Shown here one piece after another: positions 24,127 to 33,387 of a stretch of 64,000 nucleotides of DNA (position 1 is the first letter of the stretch; every line of letters starts with the position of its first letter). The stretch is from Planctomycetota bacterium (GTDB taxonomy: Bacteria > Planctomycetota > UBA8742 > UBA2392). The stretch is taken from contig JAHBXZ010000010.1 in NCBI GenBank assembly GCA_019636215.1, positions 1 to 64,000 of the forward strand, in the 5' to 3' direction. The translations under genes and the position numbers were made by a program. The notes below the pieces were generated by a model, which saw only the letters and a program-made list of their open reading frames with translations, ran no database searches and was not told where the DNA came from.

Positions 24127-25758
24127 ATGCGTTCGACGGCCTGCCTGCTGCTTGTCCTGCTCTGCGCCGCTTTGCCGGCCCAGGACCTGGTTGTGCGCGA
24201 AGGTTCGCCCACCGGCGCCCAGATCACCGATGGTCAGGCCGTGGGCGGCCTGCGTGACTATGGCCAGGTGCCTACCTCCACCAATTCTTACCCGTTGAAC
24301 ATCTACTTCACCAACAACCGCGCCACGGACATCAACTTTGGAACCATCGCAAAAGTGGGCGCCGACCCCGCCGACTTCTATCTGGATGACACGGCCTTCC
24401 AGTACGCCCTGCCGCCTGGCCAGACCTGCGTCCTTACCATCACGTTCTACCGCACAACCGTCGGCACATGCACCGCAATGATCAACGTTCCCCACGATGC
24501 CGCCGGCTCCGGAGCCTCGCCGTTTGAGGTAAACCTGCGGGCCGAGGCGGTGCCGCGGCTTCGCGTCACACTGGGCTCGCCCACCGGCCCACTCATCTCG
24601 CACAATGACCCGGCGGCGGGAACGCCCCGGGACTTCGGATCGCAGGACGTTGTGGCGGGGCCGACGGCTTCCATCCAGATCTGGGTCACGAACATCGGCT
24701 CCAGTGTTTTGAATCTCAGCACACCGGACATGGGCGGCACCTGGTGGAACCAGTTTGTGGTGAACGCCACCGGCATGTCCAGCGCGCTTGCGCAGGGGCA
24801 ATCCACCAGTTTTCAGGTGTCCTTTGACCCGACAACGATTGGTTCCATGAGCGCCTATGCGCGCCTGGCACACACATCTACGGACTCCCCCAGCCCTTAC
24901 TATGTTCCCGTGCTTGGCGTTGGTGTTGCCGGCAGCCCGGTGCCGGTCATGGAACTGCGCCACGGCACGACAGTTGTGCCGCATGTTTCGTACCTTCCGC
25001 TTGGCACATACTGGGTCGATACTCCGTTTGCCACGGTGTTCACCATCCACAACAAGGGCACCGGCGACCTGACGTTGACCAGCACCCCACTAGTCGGCAT
25101 CCAGGCTGCCACGGCCTGCACTGCTTTTGTCAGCGCGGCCCCTTCCACCACGGTGATTCCCCCTGCCGGCCAGACGGCCTTCACGGTCAACGTGACGCCG
25201 CTGGTCCATGGCAACTGGAGCTACGAGATCTACATCGGCAATGATGACCCTGCGCGCAACCCGTACTTTGTCACGATCCAGGGAATCGGCCTGGTTTCGC
25301 CCACCGAACTGCGCGTGACCACCCACCCGGCATCGACCTTCCAGGGAGCCATCCTTGCCCCGGCCCCCGTGTTGGCCGTCACGGATGCAAACGGCAACCA
25401 CTTCCCCGACGACTATTCCACCCAGGTGCAGGTGTTGGTTCTGCCGGCCACGGGCACCAGCGGGGCCGTCCTGACTGGCACGTTGGTCGCCACCATGTAC
25501 GGCGGCTACGTTACGTTTACCGACCTGCGGATCGACCGCCCCGGCACCGGCTATCAGCTGGCCTTTGTAGACCTTTCCGGCTCATTGAGCTTCGGCCTGA
25601 GCGATCCTTTTGACATCGTCTCGACAGGTGGCGGAGGCAGCGGCGGCAACAAAGACGAAGAAGACGACGGCTGTTCCATGCCGGCTTCGCGCACGTCATT
25701 TGCCGCGCTTGCCCTGCTGTTGCCGGCCCTGTTTCGCCGGCGGACCAAAAGGGCCTGA
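24127..25758 (+). CDS. Cell-surface protein with HYDIN-like repeats and C-terminal sorting signal
   Basis: 543 residues from ATG 24127; the longer frame from 23977 lies inside dnaA. It has a signal peptide (about 1-19, LLLVLLCAALPAQ) and three Ig-like/choice-of-anchor D (HYDIN-type) units with spaced GTPRDFGSQDV and NIGSSVLNL-type strands. One filamin/invasin-like repeat follows (LRVTTHPASTFQGA...GTGYQLAF), the same repeat type as in the giant lipoprotein. The C-terminus is a sorting tail: Gly-rich spacer, KDEEDDGCSMP, a hydrophobic helix and RRRTKR. This resembles MYXO-CTERM-like signals with a conserved Cys. The location between dnaA and dnaN is unusual. Confidence 0.8.
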   Translation: MRSTACLLLVLLCAALPAQDLVVREGSPTGAQITDGQAVGGLRDYGQVPTSTNSYPLNIYFTNNRATDINFGTIAKVGADPADFYLDDTAFQYALPPGQTCVLTITFYRTTVGTCTAMINVPHDAAGSGASPFEVNLRAEAVPRLRVTLGSPTGPLISHNDPAAGTPRDFGSQDVVAGPTASIQIWVTNIGSSVLNLSTPDMGGTWWNQFVVNATGMSSALAQGQSTSFQVSFDPTTIGSMSAYARLAHTSTDSPSPYYVPVLGVGVAGSPVPVMELRHGTTVVPHVSYLPLGTYWVDTPFATVFTIHNKGTGDLTLTSTPLVGIQAATACTAFVSAAPSTTVIPPAGQTAFTVNVTPLVHGNWSYEIYIGNDDPARNPYFVTIQGIGLVSPTELRVTTHPASTFQGAILAPAPVLAVTDANGNHFPDDYSTQVQVLVLPATGTSGAVLTGTLVATMYGGYVTFTDLRIDRPGTGYQLAFVDLSGSLSFGLSDPFDIVSTGGGGSGGNKDEEDDGCSMPASRTSFAALALLLPALFRRRTKRA

Positions 25759-26161
25759 CCCACCAGCTTTCCACGCTTGTTCCCCGGCCCTGGCAGGCTG
25801 TCACTATCGGGTTGGCGAATTGCCCGCCGGGGCTGGATAACCGGGTGTTTTGCTGCCACTTCTCCCTGCACAGTTTTTCCGGTGCTTGTCGGTTTGTGGT
25901 CTGGCCCGCCACTGTCCGCTTAATGTCCCGATGCGCGCTTGTGTCGCCTGCCCGCTTATCCTTGCGGGTGCGGCCGTGGTTCGGGCCGGCTTCTGACATC
26001 CTGACGGGCCCTGCTGTTACCACGGGGTTTTCTCTTAAGTATTTCAACTACCGGTTGATCAAGCCCTGCCTGGCATAACTGACACCTGCAAACATCGCCG
26101 TATCGTGGTTGCAAGCAACCCCAAGGGCGCTAGAAACAGCCTGATACCGGAGACAAAGACC
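25759..26161. other. Non-coding region before dnaN, candidate oriC
   Basis: 403 nt without a supported gene, just upstream of dnaN. Weak DnaA-box-like words: TTATCCAGC (minus strand, 25832-25840), TTATCCTTG (25956-25964, in the loop of a CCCGC/GCGGG hairpin) and TTTCCACGC near 25770. An AT-rich patch around 26025-26060 stands out in this GC-rich DNA and could be an unwinding element. No box is a perfect match, so this is tentative. Confidence 0.3.
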
Positions 26162-27259
26162 ATGCAAGTCATCTGCGCGCGAGACCAGTTGGCCGAGGCC
26201 TTCAACCTTGTCAGCAGCATTACCGGCCAGCGTTCCACCAACCCGATTACCCAGAACGTGCTGTTGACGGCCGACAAGCAGGGCCTGGAACTGCGCGCCA
26301 CGGACCTTGAACAAAGCCTGCGCCGCACGCTGGGCGAAGTCGAAACCAAAAAGGCCGGCAAGGCGCTGGTGCCGGCAAACCTGATGGCCGGGTTGCTCAA
26401 GGACATCCGCAGCGAAACCGTCGAGCTCAAGGCCAGCGGCAGCACCGTGGAACTCAAGGCCGGGCGCGACCGGTTCGAACTGAACACCGCCGACCCCGAC
26501 GAGTTCCCCAAGCTGCCCGAGGTCGCCGACGGCGCCAGCATCACACTCAGTGGCCCGGCGTTCAACCTGGCCATCAAGCGCGTGGGGCGCAGCATCGCGC
26601 AGGAAAAGGGCCGCTATGCCCTCAACGGCGTGCTGATTGAGCCGCGCAAGAACGCCGTCGAGTTCTGCGGCACCGACGGCCGACGCCTGGGTTACTCCAA
26701 GATTTCCGCCAAGGGCGCCGAAGTGAACTTTCAGGTCATCATGCCCCAGAAGGGCTACAGCCTGATCAGCAAGGTGATCGGCAACAGCGAGGCCGACATC
26801 AAGATCAAGCTGTCTGAAAACCGGCTGGTGGCCAGCGTGAACGGAACCGAGGTCGGCACACAGCTTGTGGAAGGCCAATTCCCGGATTACCGCAGCGTGA
26901 TCCCCAAGGAACTCGACAAACAGTTTGTGATCGGCCTGGAAGACTTCCGGCTGGCTCTCAACAAGGCCCGGCACCTGACCAGCGTCGAAAGCCAGGCCGT
27001 GCGCATGGAGATTGCCAAGGGTGAACTGACCCTGCGCAGCAAGAGCCCCGCCAGCGGCCAGGCAGAAGTGAAGGTGGAGATTGAGTACGACGGCGAAGAC
27101 GCGGTGATCGGGTTTGACCCGCAGTACATTCTGGGCGGCCTGGACGGCTTTGACGACGGCAAGGTGACGTTTCTGTTCAAGGACAAGGACACCGGCGCGA
27201 TCATGCACGCCGGCGAGCGCGAGAAGTTCTATTACCTGGTAATGCCGATCGATATCTAG
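26162..27259 (+). CDS. dnaN: DNA polymerase III beta subunit (sliding clamp)
   Basis: 365 residues from ATG 26162 (MQVICARDQLAEAF) with GGAGAC upstream; the frame extends to 26105 without family similarity. Three clamp domains can be followed: LVPANLMAGLLKDI, LNGVLIEPRKNAVEFCGTDGRRLGYSK, and the C-terminal VIGFDPQYILGGLDGF...YYLVMPIDI. It forms the processivity ring on DNA. It converges on the dCTP deaminase gene, with 7 nt between stops. Confidence 0.97.
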   Translation: MQVICARDQLAEAFNLVSSITGQRSTNPITQNVLLTADKQGLELRATDLEQSLRRTLGEVETKKAGKALVPANLMAGLLKDIRSETVELKASGSTVELKAGRDRFELNTADPDEFPKLPEVADGASITLSGPAFNLAIKRVGRSIAQEKGRYALNGVLIEPRKNAVEFCGTDGRRLGYSKISAKGAEVNFQVIMPQKGYSLISKVIGNSEADIKIKLSENRLVASVNGTEVGTQLVEGQFPDYRSVIPKELDKQFVIGLEDFRLALNKARHLTSVESQAVRMEIAKGELTLRSKSPASGQAEVKVEIEYDGEDAVIGFDPQYILGGLDGFDDGKVTFLFKDKDTGAIMHAGEREKFYYLVMPIDI

Positions 27260-27266
27260 GCCGGGC

Positions 27267-28403
27267 TCAACCCTGCCTGAAGAATTTGCTCAGGCGGGGG
27301 CCGCGCTGGGTGGCGTAGTTGGATTTCACGCCCACGCCATAAAGCTTGTCCGGCCTTGCCGTCAGGCGCTCATAGGCCATTTTGCAGACCGGCTGGCGGT
27401 GGCGGACGATCAGGTCGTCTTCATAGGGCCGGACCTCGAGAACCGCGGGCGTGCCCTTTACTTCACCCTCTTTGCCATAGCCGAAGCCGGGGTCAAAGAA
27501 GCCGGCGTAGTGTGCGCGGAACTCGCCTGCGCTGGTGTCGTAGGGCAGCATCTCGACGGCGTAATCGGGCGGCACCGAAATGTATTCAAAGGTGCTGAAG
27601 ATGTAGAAGGCGTTCTGGCGCAGAAACAGCGCGCCGTCACGCGGCTTCTTGATTGGTTCAAAGTAATCATCGGGCTCGTGGCTGCCGATCGCGGCAAGGT
27701 CAATCGGCTTTGGTTTTAAACTCTTCTTGGCGACGTAGCCCACGATGTCCTGGTTCAGGTCCAGGGTCATCAGCAGCGCGCCGTCGTCGGCCACCGCATC
27801 CATGCCAAGGGTATTGCCGGAGGCGTCGTGCAGGATGCCGCTGGAGCGTGCCTTCCTGCGGCCTTCGGGCTGGCCGAACAGCTTCAGCATCTGCGGCGCG
27901 TCCAGGACGTCGCGGCCGCGGTACAGGATCACCTGGTTCAGGCAGTCGCCGTTGCGCAGGCGCACGTCAAAGCTTTTGGGAATCACTTCAAGCCACAGTT
28001 CGCCGCTGTAGCCCTGCGGCACTTTGTCATAGCGCGGGTTGCCGTCGCAGATCACGCGGGTCTGCAGGTCAATCCGGCCGGTGCTGCTTTTGTTGTTGGC
28101 ATAGGCCGCCACGTCGTCGGGCAGGGCGAAGTTCTCGCGCAGCCGGACAAGGTAGACGTTGTCGCGCACCAGCACTGCGGGCTCGCGAAGGTTGATCGGG
28201 TAGCGCGCGAAACGCTCAATCAGGTCGCGGACTTTTTCATTGCCCAGCGGCAGCAGGCTGCCGGTCATCGAGTAGGCCTCGACACTCAGGGACAGGTCCA
28301 GCGAGCTTGGCTGCACCTGCTCGGGCGCGATGCCGGCGGCGCTGCGCACGGCGCCGGCCGCGACCAGGGCCTCGATTTCCTGCGATGGCAGTGTCCCGCG
28401 CAT
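27267..28403 (-). CDS. dcd: dCTP deaminase (two-domain type)
   Basis: 378 residues, about twice the length of E. coli Dcd. Two related halves can be read: QPSSLDLSLSVEAY...NNKSSTGRIDLQTRVICDGNPRYD...GYSGELWLEV in the first, and FSTFEYISVPPDYAVEMLPYDTSAGEFRAHYAGFFDPGFGYG in the second, which is typical of the long 2'-deoxycytidine 5'-triphosphate deaminases. It converts dCTP to dUTP, feeding dTMP synthesis; the flavin-dependent thymidylate synthase gene lies 4 kb away on the same strand. Confidence 0.9.
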   Translation of the reverse strand: MRGTLPSQEIEALVAAGAVRSAAGIAPEQVQPSSLDLSLSVEAYSMTGSLLPLGNEKVRDLIERFARYPINLREPAVLVRDNVYLVRLRENFALPDDVAAYANNKSSTGRIDLQTRVICDGNPRYDKVPQGYSGELWLEVIPKSFDVRLRNGDCLNQVILYRGRDVLDAPQMLKLFGQPEGRRKARSSGILHDASGNTLGMDAVADDGALLMTLDLNQDIVGYVAKKSLKPKPIDLAAIGSHEPDDYFEPIKKPRDGALFLRQNAFYIFSTFEYISVPPDYAVEMLPYDTSAGEFRAHYAGFFDPGFGYGKEGEVKGTPAVLEVRPYEDDLIVRHRQPVCKMAYERLTARPDKLYGVGVKSNYATQRGPRLSKFFRQG

Positions 28404-28437
28404 GGGCGCAGTGTAGGGCGCCGGGGGTTAAACGCAA

Positions 28438-28459
28438 ACCGGGCCCCGAGGGGCCCGGT
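28438..28459 (-). terminator. Terminator of the secreted hydrolase gene
   Basis: ACCGGGCCC (28438-28446) pairs with GGGCCCGGT (28451-28459) around CGAG. On the minus strand it follows the stop at 28476 and is followed by TTGCGTTTAA. Confidence 0.75.
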
Positions 28460-28475
28460 CTGTTGCACGGCGGGC

Positions 28476-31400
28476 TTACTCAAAGCGCAGGTTGTCGATG
28501 ACCAGCTGGCGGGTAACGCCGGCGGCGGTTTCGAACACCAGCTCAATGCGCGTGACGCCGGACAGGCTGACGCCCGTAAACAGGCTCAACGGCACGCTGG
28601 CGTCCACGAAGCGGTCGTAGACATTGCTGCCGCTGCCCGGGTAGTCCGGCAGATACGTGGTGCTTGGCGCGGTGCGGTCAAACAACGTAACTGTGGCGTT
28701 GGTGGTGCCGCTGAACAGCCTGGCGCGCACAGTCACAAAGTCAAAGCCCTTCAGTGTCTGGCCGGAGATGTCCACCGTGCCGACGCGGAACACCAGGCGC
28801 TTGGCGCGGCTCTGGTTCTGGTTTGCCGACGGGATGTTCACCTGGTAGGTGGTGGTGGTGCTGGCGGGCAGGCTCAAAATGCCATGGCGCAGGGCCAGCG
28901 ACGACATGTTGCCCACGTTGGGGTAAATCGACGACGACACGCTGATCGACCCGCCGCCCGAGATCGCGTTGGTACCACCCAGGGTGTTGGTGGTGGTCGA
29001 GCCGTTCTGGTGATCGTCCACCAGGGTTGTCTCCATCATGTTGCGGTAGGCCGTGATGCCCACCTGGCTGCTGCCGGCGAGCTCGTTGTTGTACAGCAGG
29101 CCTTCCAGCGAAAGATCCAGATTGGCCCAGCGGCGCAAGAACGCGATCACAAGGTTGAACATATACTGCATCTGCTGGGCGCGGGTGATGTACGCCTGGC
29201 CTTGGTCGTATGTGCCTGTGTCCGAAAGGAATGCATGCACACCACCATAAATGGTCGCAAAGGTCATCGGCCCGGTGGCCCGGTCAATGAACTGGTCGCA
29301 GATCGGGTAGTACAGGTCGCCGTCGTTCTCGGCTGCAATCACCAGGCTTGGCTGGCGTGGCTGCATCGTTGCCACCGGATACACGACGGTGCTGCCGGCC
29401 ACGGTGCTGGAGAAGTAGCGCATGTCAAAGGCCATGAAGTAGATGGTGCCGCGGATGTTGATGTTCTGGCGCTCGGTGCCGTTGAACACATAGGGTACGG
29501 TGCGCACATGGCTGCTGTGAGTGGAGCCGCCACCGCGCGAGTGTCCACCCATGAAAATCTTGTCCACGTCGACGCGGTTGAACAGAGCGTGGCCGGTTGT
29601 GGTGTTGGCCGCGATCACCCAGTTCATGACAGCTTCCTGGAAGGCGCTGCCCGAGATCTGGCCGCGCTCGGCCGTGCCGTCGTAGGCCGAAATCGGCGAC
29701 TGGCCGCTGTAACCGCCGTCGCTGAAGGACTGGAAGTCCTCCACCGTGATGAAAATGAAACCCCAGCGCGCAACGTGCGGGCCGAAGTTGGCGTTGTAGC
29801 TGGCCATGTTGAAGCCGCGCCCGCGGTGGTGGATGTAAACCGGCGCGGGCGAAGTCGGGGTTGGCGTACCGCCCCAGTTCGGGTGGAACACCTGCAGGCG
29901 GCAGGGGAAGCTGCCCTGCGGGTAGGCCACGCCGTCGTAGCTGCTGGTGAACTGGGTCGTGGTGGTGGCAAAGTTGTAGTCCAGCGGGCCGACTGACGTG
30001 TACGGGCCAGAGCCGGCGGCGCCAAACGACTGGCCGGCCGTGATCTCGGTTTCGGCAACGCTGAAGACAGCCAGCGCACAGCGGATCGGTTGGGCGTTGC
30101 CGCCGGAAAGCTGAGCATACAGCGTGAATGAATAGCTGCCCGCCGTGGTCGGGGTGCCGCTGACGACGCCGCTGGCGGCCGTGAGTGTCAGGCCTGCCGG
30201 CAGTGTGCCGGTCATGATGCCGTAGCCGGTTGTGCCGCCTGGTGCGGCAAAGGCGACACTGTCCGTGTACGGCGTGCCGACCCGCACCGACTTGAGCGCC
30301 ACAAACGGGCCCGGCTGGTTGATGAACGTCAGAGTGGTAACGGTAAGGCCGATGTTGGCCGAAGCCGCGTTGGGCGTTGTGATGGTGCCGGTAAGCGTGT
30401 AGCTGCCCTGTGTCGCGATCGGCGACGGTGTGACGCTGGCAACGCCGGCCGTAATGGTGGCGGTGGATGACTGCACCGTGCCGCCGCCGCTGTTGGTGAC
30501 GGTCCAGTTCAGTGTGCCGCTGGCGGCGGTCCAGGTTGCGCCGGCTCCGTCTACCACGCGGAACGTGAAGGGGCTCCAGGCCGTGCTGGGTGTAACCGTG
30601 GTCGGGCCGGTGGCTGTCACTGTCAGGCCCACCTGGAAGTTGATGGTGCTGGTGGTCACCGGGCCCACGGCGTTGGCGCTGGTGGCCGTGAATGTGGCAG
30701 CGCCAAGCTGGTTGTAGGTAAGGTTCGTAAAGGTGATGGTGCTGCCCACGCTGCTGATGTTGGTGGTGTTGCCCGCCAGGTTGCCGGAACCGCTGGCAAC
30801 CGTAAGGCTGGCCTGGATGGCCGGGCTGGGCGCCAATGGCGTGCCCGAAACCTGCCCGGTCAGGTTGACAGTAAGGCTGAACGTGCCGTTGACCAGCACG
30901 GTGGACGGCACAGATGCGAAGTTCATCACGGCGGCGTCAACTACAAAGGTGTTGCTGGTGGTCGGCGGAAAGCCGAACGCCGTGGCGCGCAGGCTGATTG
31001 TCTCGGCCAGCGGGTAGCTGACACTGAACGTGGCCGTGCTGCCGCTGGTGTTTACGGTGGTGGTGCCGGCCAGGGTGCCGGTGCCCATCTGGCGCGAGAT
31101 CGTGACGGCCACGGGCGCGGGCGGCGTGACGGGTGTGGTTGTGCCGGGCTGCACCGTCTGCACGGCCACCGTAAACGCGCGGTTGACCAGCGCGCCGGTG
31201 GGCAGGGTGATGAAGCGCAGGTCCATCTGCGGGCCCACGGTAAACGCGATCGTGCTGACCGATGCCGTGGCATGCGGCGCGCTGAAGGTCAGCACATACG
31301 AGCCCTGTGCGTCAATCAGCAGGTTGTCAAAGGTCAGCGACCCGGTGTTGTTGCCGGTCAGGATCAGCACACCGGTAAGGTTGCCGGGGCCGCTGGTCTT

Positions 31401-31661
31401 GGAACAGGTGATGGCCTCGCTGGCCGGCACGTTGAACGGGCTGGTGGTGCCGGGCGCAAAGAAGTTCAGCGTGATGGCAAAGGCGCGGTTCACCTGGGCG
31501 CCGTTGGCCGGGGGCCCGACGGGCTGCATGTCAAACGGGTTGACGGTGCCGGTGCCGGGCAAGAACTGCTTGCCGCTGCTGCCGCCCCCCCCGCCGCAAC
31601 CGACGAGAAGCAGACTGCTGATCATCAAGCCAAAGGCAAGGGTCGCCTTGATCGAGTTCAT
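28476..31661 (-). CDS. Secreted lipoprotein with Ig-like repeats and alpha/beta hydrolase domain
   Basis: 1,061 residues. A lipoprotein signal peptide ends LLVGC, followed by a GGGGGSSG spacer. Residues about 40-480 are Ig/invasin-like repeats (LNFFAPGTTSPFNVPA, VAVQTVQPGTTTPVTPP and similar) and a putative-Ig unit (LPAGLTLTAASGVVSGTPTTAGSYSFTL). The region about 540-860 looks like an extracellular alpha/beta hydrolase: VYIHHRGRGFN and the nucleophile elbow GGHSRGG near residue 708. The C-terminal ~150 residues resemble a beta-sandwich carbohydrate- or surface-binding module. It is probably an outer-surface esterase or lipase; the substrate is unknown. Confidence 0.75.
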   Translation of the reverse strand: MNSIKATLAFGLMISSLLLVGCGGGGGSSGKQFLPGTGTVNPFDMQPVGPPANGAQVNRAFAITLNFFAPGTTSPFNVPASEAITCSKTSGPGNLTGVLILTGNNTGSLTFDNLLIDAQGSYVLTFSAPHATASVSTIAFTVGPQMDLRFITLPTGALVNRAFTVAVQTVQPGTTTPVTPPAPVAVTISRQMGTGTLAGTTTVNTSGSTATFSVSYPLAETISLRATAFGFPPTTSNTFVVDAAVMNFASVPSTVLVNGTFSLTVNLTGQVSGTPLAPSPAIQASLTVASGSGNLAGNTTNISSVGSTITFTNLTYNQLGAATFTATSANAVGPVTTSTINFQVGLTVTATGPTTVTPSTAWSPFTFRVVDGAGATWTAASGTLNWTVTNSGGGTVQSSTATITAGVASVTPSPIATQGSYTLTGTITTPNAASANIGLTVTTLTFINQPGPFVALKSVRVGTPYTDSVAFAAPGGTTGYGIMTGTLPAGLTLTAASGVVSGTPTTAGSYSFTLYAQLSGGNAQPIRCALAVFSVAETEITAGQSFGAAGSGPYTSVGPLDYNFATTTTQFTSSYDGVAYPQGSFPCRLQVFHPNWGGTPTPTSPAPVYIHHRGRGFNMASYNANFGPHVARWGFIFITVEDFQSFSDGGYSGQSPISAYDGTAERGQISGSAFQEAVMNWVIAANTTTGHALFNRVDVDKIFMGGHSRGGGSTHSSHVRTVPYVFNGTERQNINIRGTIYFMAFDMRYFSSTVAGSTVVYPVATMQPRQPSLVIAAENDGDLYYPICDQFIDRATGPMTFATIYGGVHAFLSDTGTYDQGQAYITRAQQMQYMFNLVIAFLRRWANLDLSLEGLLYNNELAGSSQVGITAYRNMMETTLVDDHQNGSTTTNTLGGTNAISGGGSISVSSSIYPNVGNMSSLALRHGILSLPASTTTTYQVNIPSANQNQSRAKRLVFRVGTVDISGQTLKGFDFVTVRARLFSGTTNATVTLFDRTAPSTTYLPDYPGSGSNVYDRFVDASVPLSLFTGVSLSGVTRIELVFETAAGVTRQLVIDNLRFE

Positions 31662-31679
31662 GGTTTGTTCCTGTGTTTT

Positions 31680-32231
31680 CTAGAAGCCCGAGAAGCGCCA
31701 GTTCCCGCCGATGCGCACAAGCTTGAGCACATCCGTGCCCAGCGCGCCGCCCACATGGGCGTGAATCTCGGCGGTGTCGCCGGTTTCTATGATCTCGTAG
31801 CTGCGCTCATCCCATGCCGCCCGTACGCGGTTCCAGCGTGGGGCGATGCTGCGCCAGAGGAACTGGCGGTGAGCATCCAGCGTGTCGACCTCAACCAGCA
31901 TCGGCTTGCTTGCGCAGGATTCCATGGCGCGCGCCAACCACGCCGTGTCATTGCGCTCGATGGCCGACAGTGTGCCGTTAATCAGGTCGCTGGGCGTTGC
32001 GCAGGCGTACGGCACGGGCGACTCCTCCATGCCTTTCTGGTCAGGGCTGATGGGTGCCGGCGCTTCTTCTTCAGGTGCCGACAGCAGAACTGGCGTTGGT
32101 GTTGCCGGCAGTTGCGCCGCCGAGGCCCGGTCACTGTGGGCCGGCGTGGCCACCAGCAGGCTGATGCCGGCTATCGCGCATGCAGAGACAGCAAAGCCCA
32201 GGGCGGCAGCCCAGGAACGGTGCATCGACAT
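31680..32231 (-). CDS. Secreted protein of unknown function
   Basis: 183 residues from ATG 32231, chosen for GGAGG 7 nt upstream; the frame continues to 32309 without support. The N-terminal hydrophobic segment (about 8-28) is a signal peptide or anchor, followed by a Pro/Glu-rich linker. The C-terminal ~90 residues (STLSAIERNDTAWLARAMES... LVRIGGNWRFSGF) look like a small alpha+beta SnoaL/NTF2-like fold, which is inference. It lies 18 nt upstream of the hydrolase gene on the same strand and is probably co-transcribed with it. Confidence 0.65.
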   Translation of the reverse strand: MSMHRSWAAALGFAVSACAIAGISLLVATPAHSDRASAAQLPATPTPVLLSAPEEEAPAPISPDQKGMEESPVPYACATPSDLINGTLSAIERNDTAWLARAMESCASKPMLVEVDTLDAHRQFLWRSIAPRWNRVRAAWDERSYEIIETGDTAEIHAHVGGALGTDVLKLVRIGGNWRFSGF

Positions 32232-32358
32232 AAGTACTCCTCCAAGTGGTGCGCATAGTAACCATTGGGTGGATTTGTGCGTCAGCAAATTGTCATGTTT
32301 CCGCCACAACAGGCGGAACCATCCATCAAAATGCTTTAGACTTCAAACATTCCGCCGG

Positions 32359-33300
32359 TCAGACTTTGCGGTGGATGGTGCGGGTGCGCTCGCTGCCGTC
32401 GGGCAGGCGAACGACTTCGTAGTCGCCAAACAGGTTGGGCGCTTCCTTCTGCAGCACGCGGCACACGTCGCATGCCAGGGCGCGGATTTCGGCCTCGGCG
32501 TGGATGTCGCCGCGCAGTTCAATGAAGTGCCGCCAGGCCCGGGCGTTGCCGGTCACAAAGATTTTGGTCTCGGTGGCGTTGGGCAGCACGGCGCGGGCGG
32601 CCTCGCGGGCCGATTTGCGCCGGCCGCGGATCGTCTGCTTTTTGAAGTACTTCAGCGCGCCTTCGCTGGACTTGACCAGCCGCCGCCATTCGTCGATCGA
32701 AAGCATGTCGCGGCCATCAACAGGTTCGCCAAACGTGAACTTGCCCGGGGCGTGTTCGCGCAGGGTTTCCTCGCGCAGGGCAAAATCGACCAGCGCGTCG
32801 GGTGTGGCCATGCGTTCGGCCAGCTTGTCCGTGAGCTGCCCGTACACCTTGACGCTGTGGTCGCAGAACTCGCGCAGCGTCTTTTCAAGGTCACTGTCGC
32901 CTTGAACAGCCGGGGGCACGACAAAGTTCGCGTCGCCTTCGTCCACATAGCGCTGGGAAAGCTGGCTGTACCCAAAGCCGGCGCGGTGGCGGATCAGCTC
33001 GTGGGTAAGGCTGCGGCTTACGCCCGTGAACAGCAGGCTCAATACGGAGTGCTCCAGCACCGAACCGTGGCCGACTTCCAGGATATGCCCCAGGTAGCTC
33101 TTGTTATCCTTGCGACCCTGCTTGTCGCCGAAGCTCATATAGCAGATGCGCCCGGCAAGCTCGGGAATGCGGTGGGCCGGGTTGTCGGTGTCGGTCTGCC
33201 AATCGGCGCCCTCATCTTTAAGGAAGCGTTCCACTTCCTCAGGCGGCATGACCTGCTTGCCTACCACATAGATGCGTGCGCGGGAAAAGAACGTCGTCAT
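32359..33300 (-). CDS. thyX: Flavin-dependent thymidylate synthase
   Basis: 313 residues. Makes dTMP from dUMP using FAD and methylene-tetrahydrofolate. The signature region reads THELIRHRAGFGYSQLSQRY; the RHR...S spacing is one residue longer than the textbook RHRX7S, a variant I believe occurs in a subgroup of ThyX. YLGHILEVGHGSVLEHS and NARAWRHFIELR are further family blocks. It implies that ThyA may be absent. A separate unit, divergent from nothing nearby. Confidence 0.94.
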   Translation of the reverse strand: MTTFFSRARIYVVGKQVMPPEEVERFLKDEGADWQTDTDNPAHRIPELAGRICYMSFGDKQGRKDNKSYLGHILEVGHGSVLEHSVLSLLFTGVSRSLTHELIRHRAGFGYSQLSQRYVDEGDANFVVPPAVQGDSDLEKTLREFCDHSVKVYGQLTDKLAERMATPDALVDFALREETLREHAPGKFTFGEPVDGRDMLSIDEWRRLVKSSEGALKYFKKQTIRGRRKSAREAARAVLPNATETKIFVTGNARAWRHFIELRGDIHAEAEIRALACDVCRVLQKEAPNLFGDYEVVRLPDGSERTRTIHRKV

Positions 33301-33387
33301 GGCGCGGAATCTACAGCCGCGCGCGGCACTTTCGCCGGTGTGGATGGATGTCGGAAAACAGCCGGCGGTCCTTGGCGGCCCGCACGG

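Noticed and set aside
27828..29996. Plus-strand open frame of 722 codons
   Set aside because: Antisense to dcd and the secreted hydrolase; low-complexity His/Val/Ala composition and no motifs.
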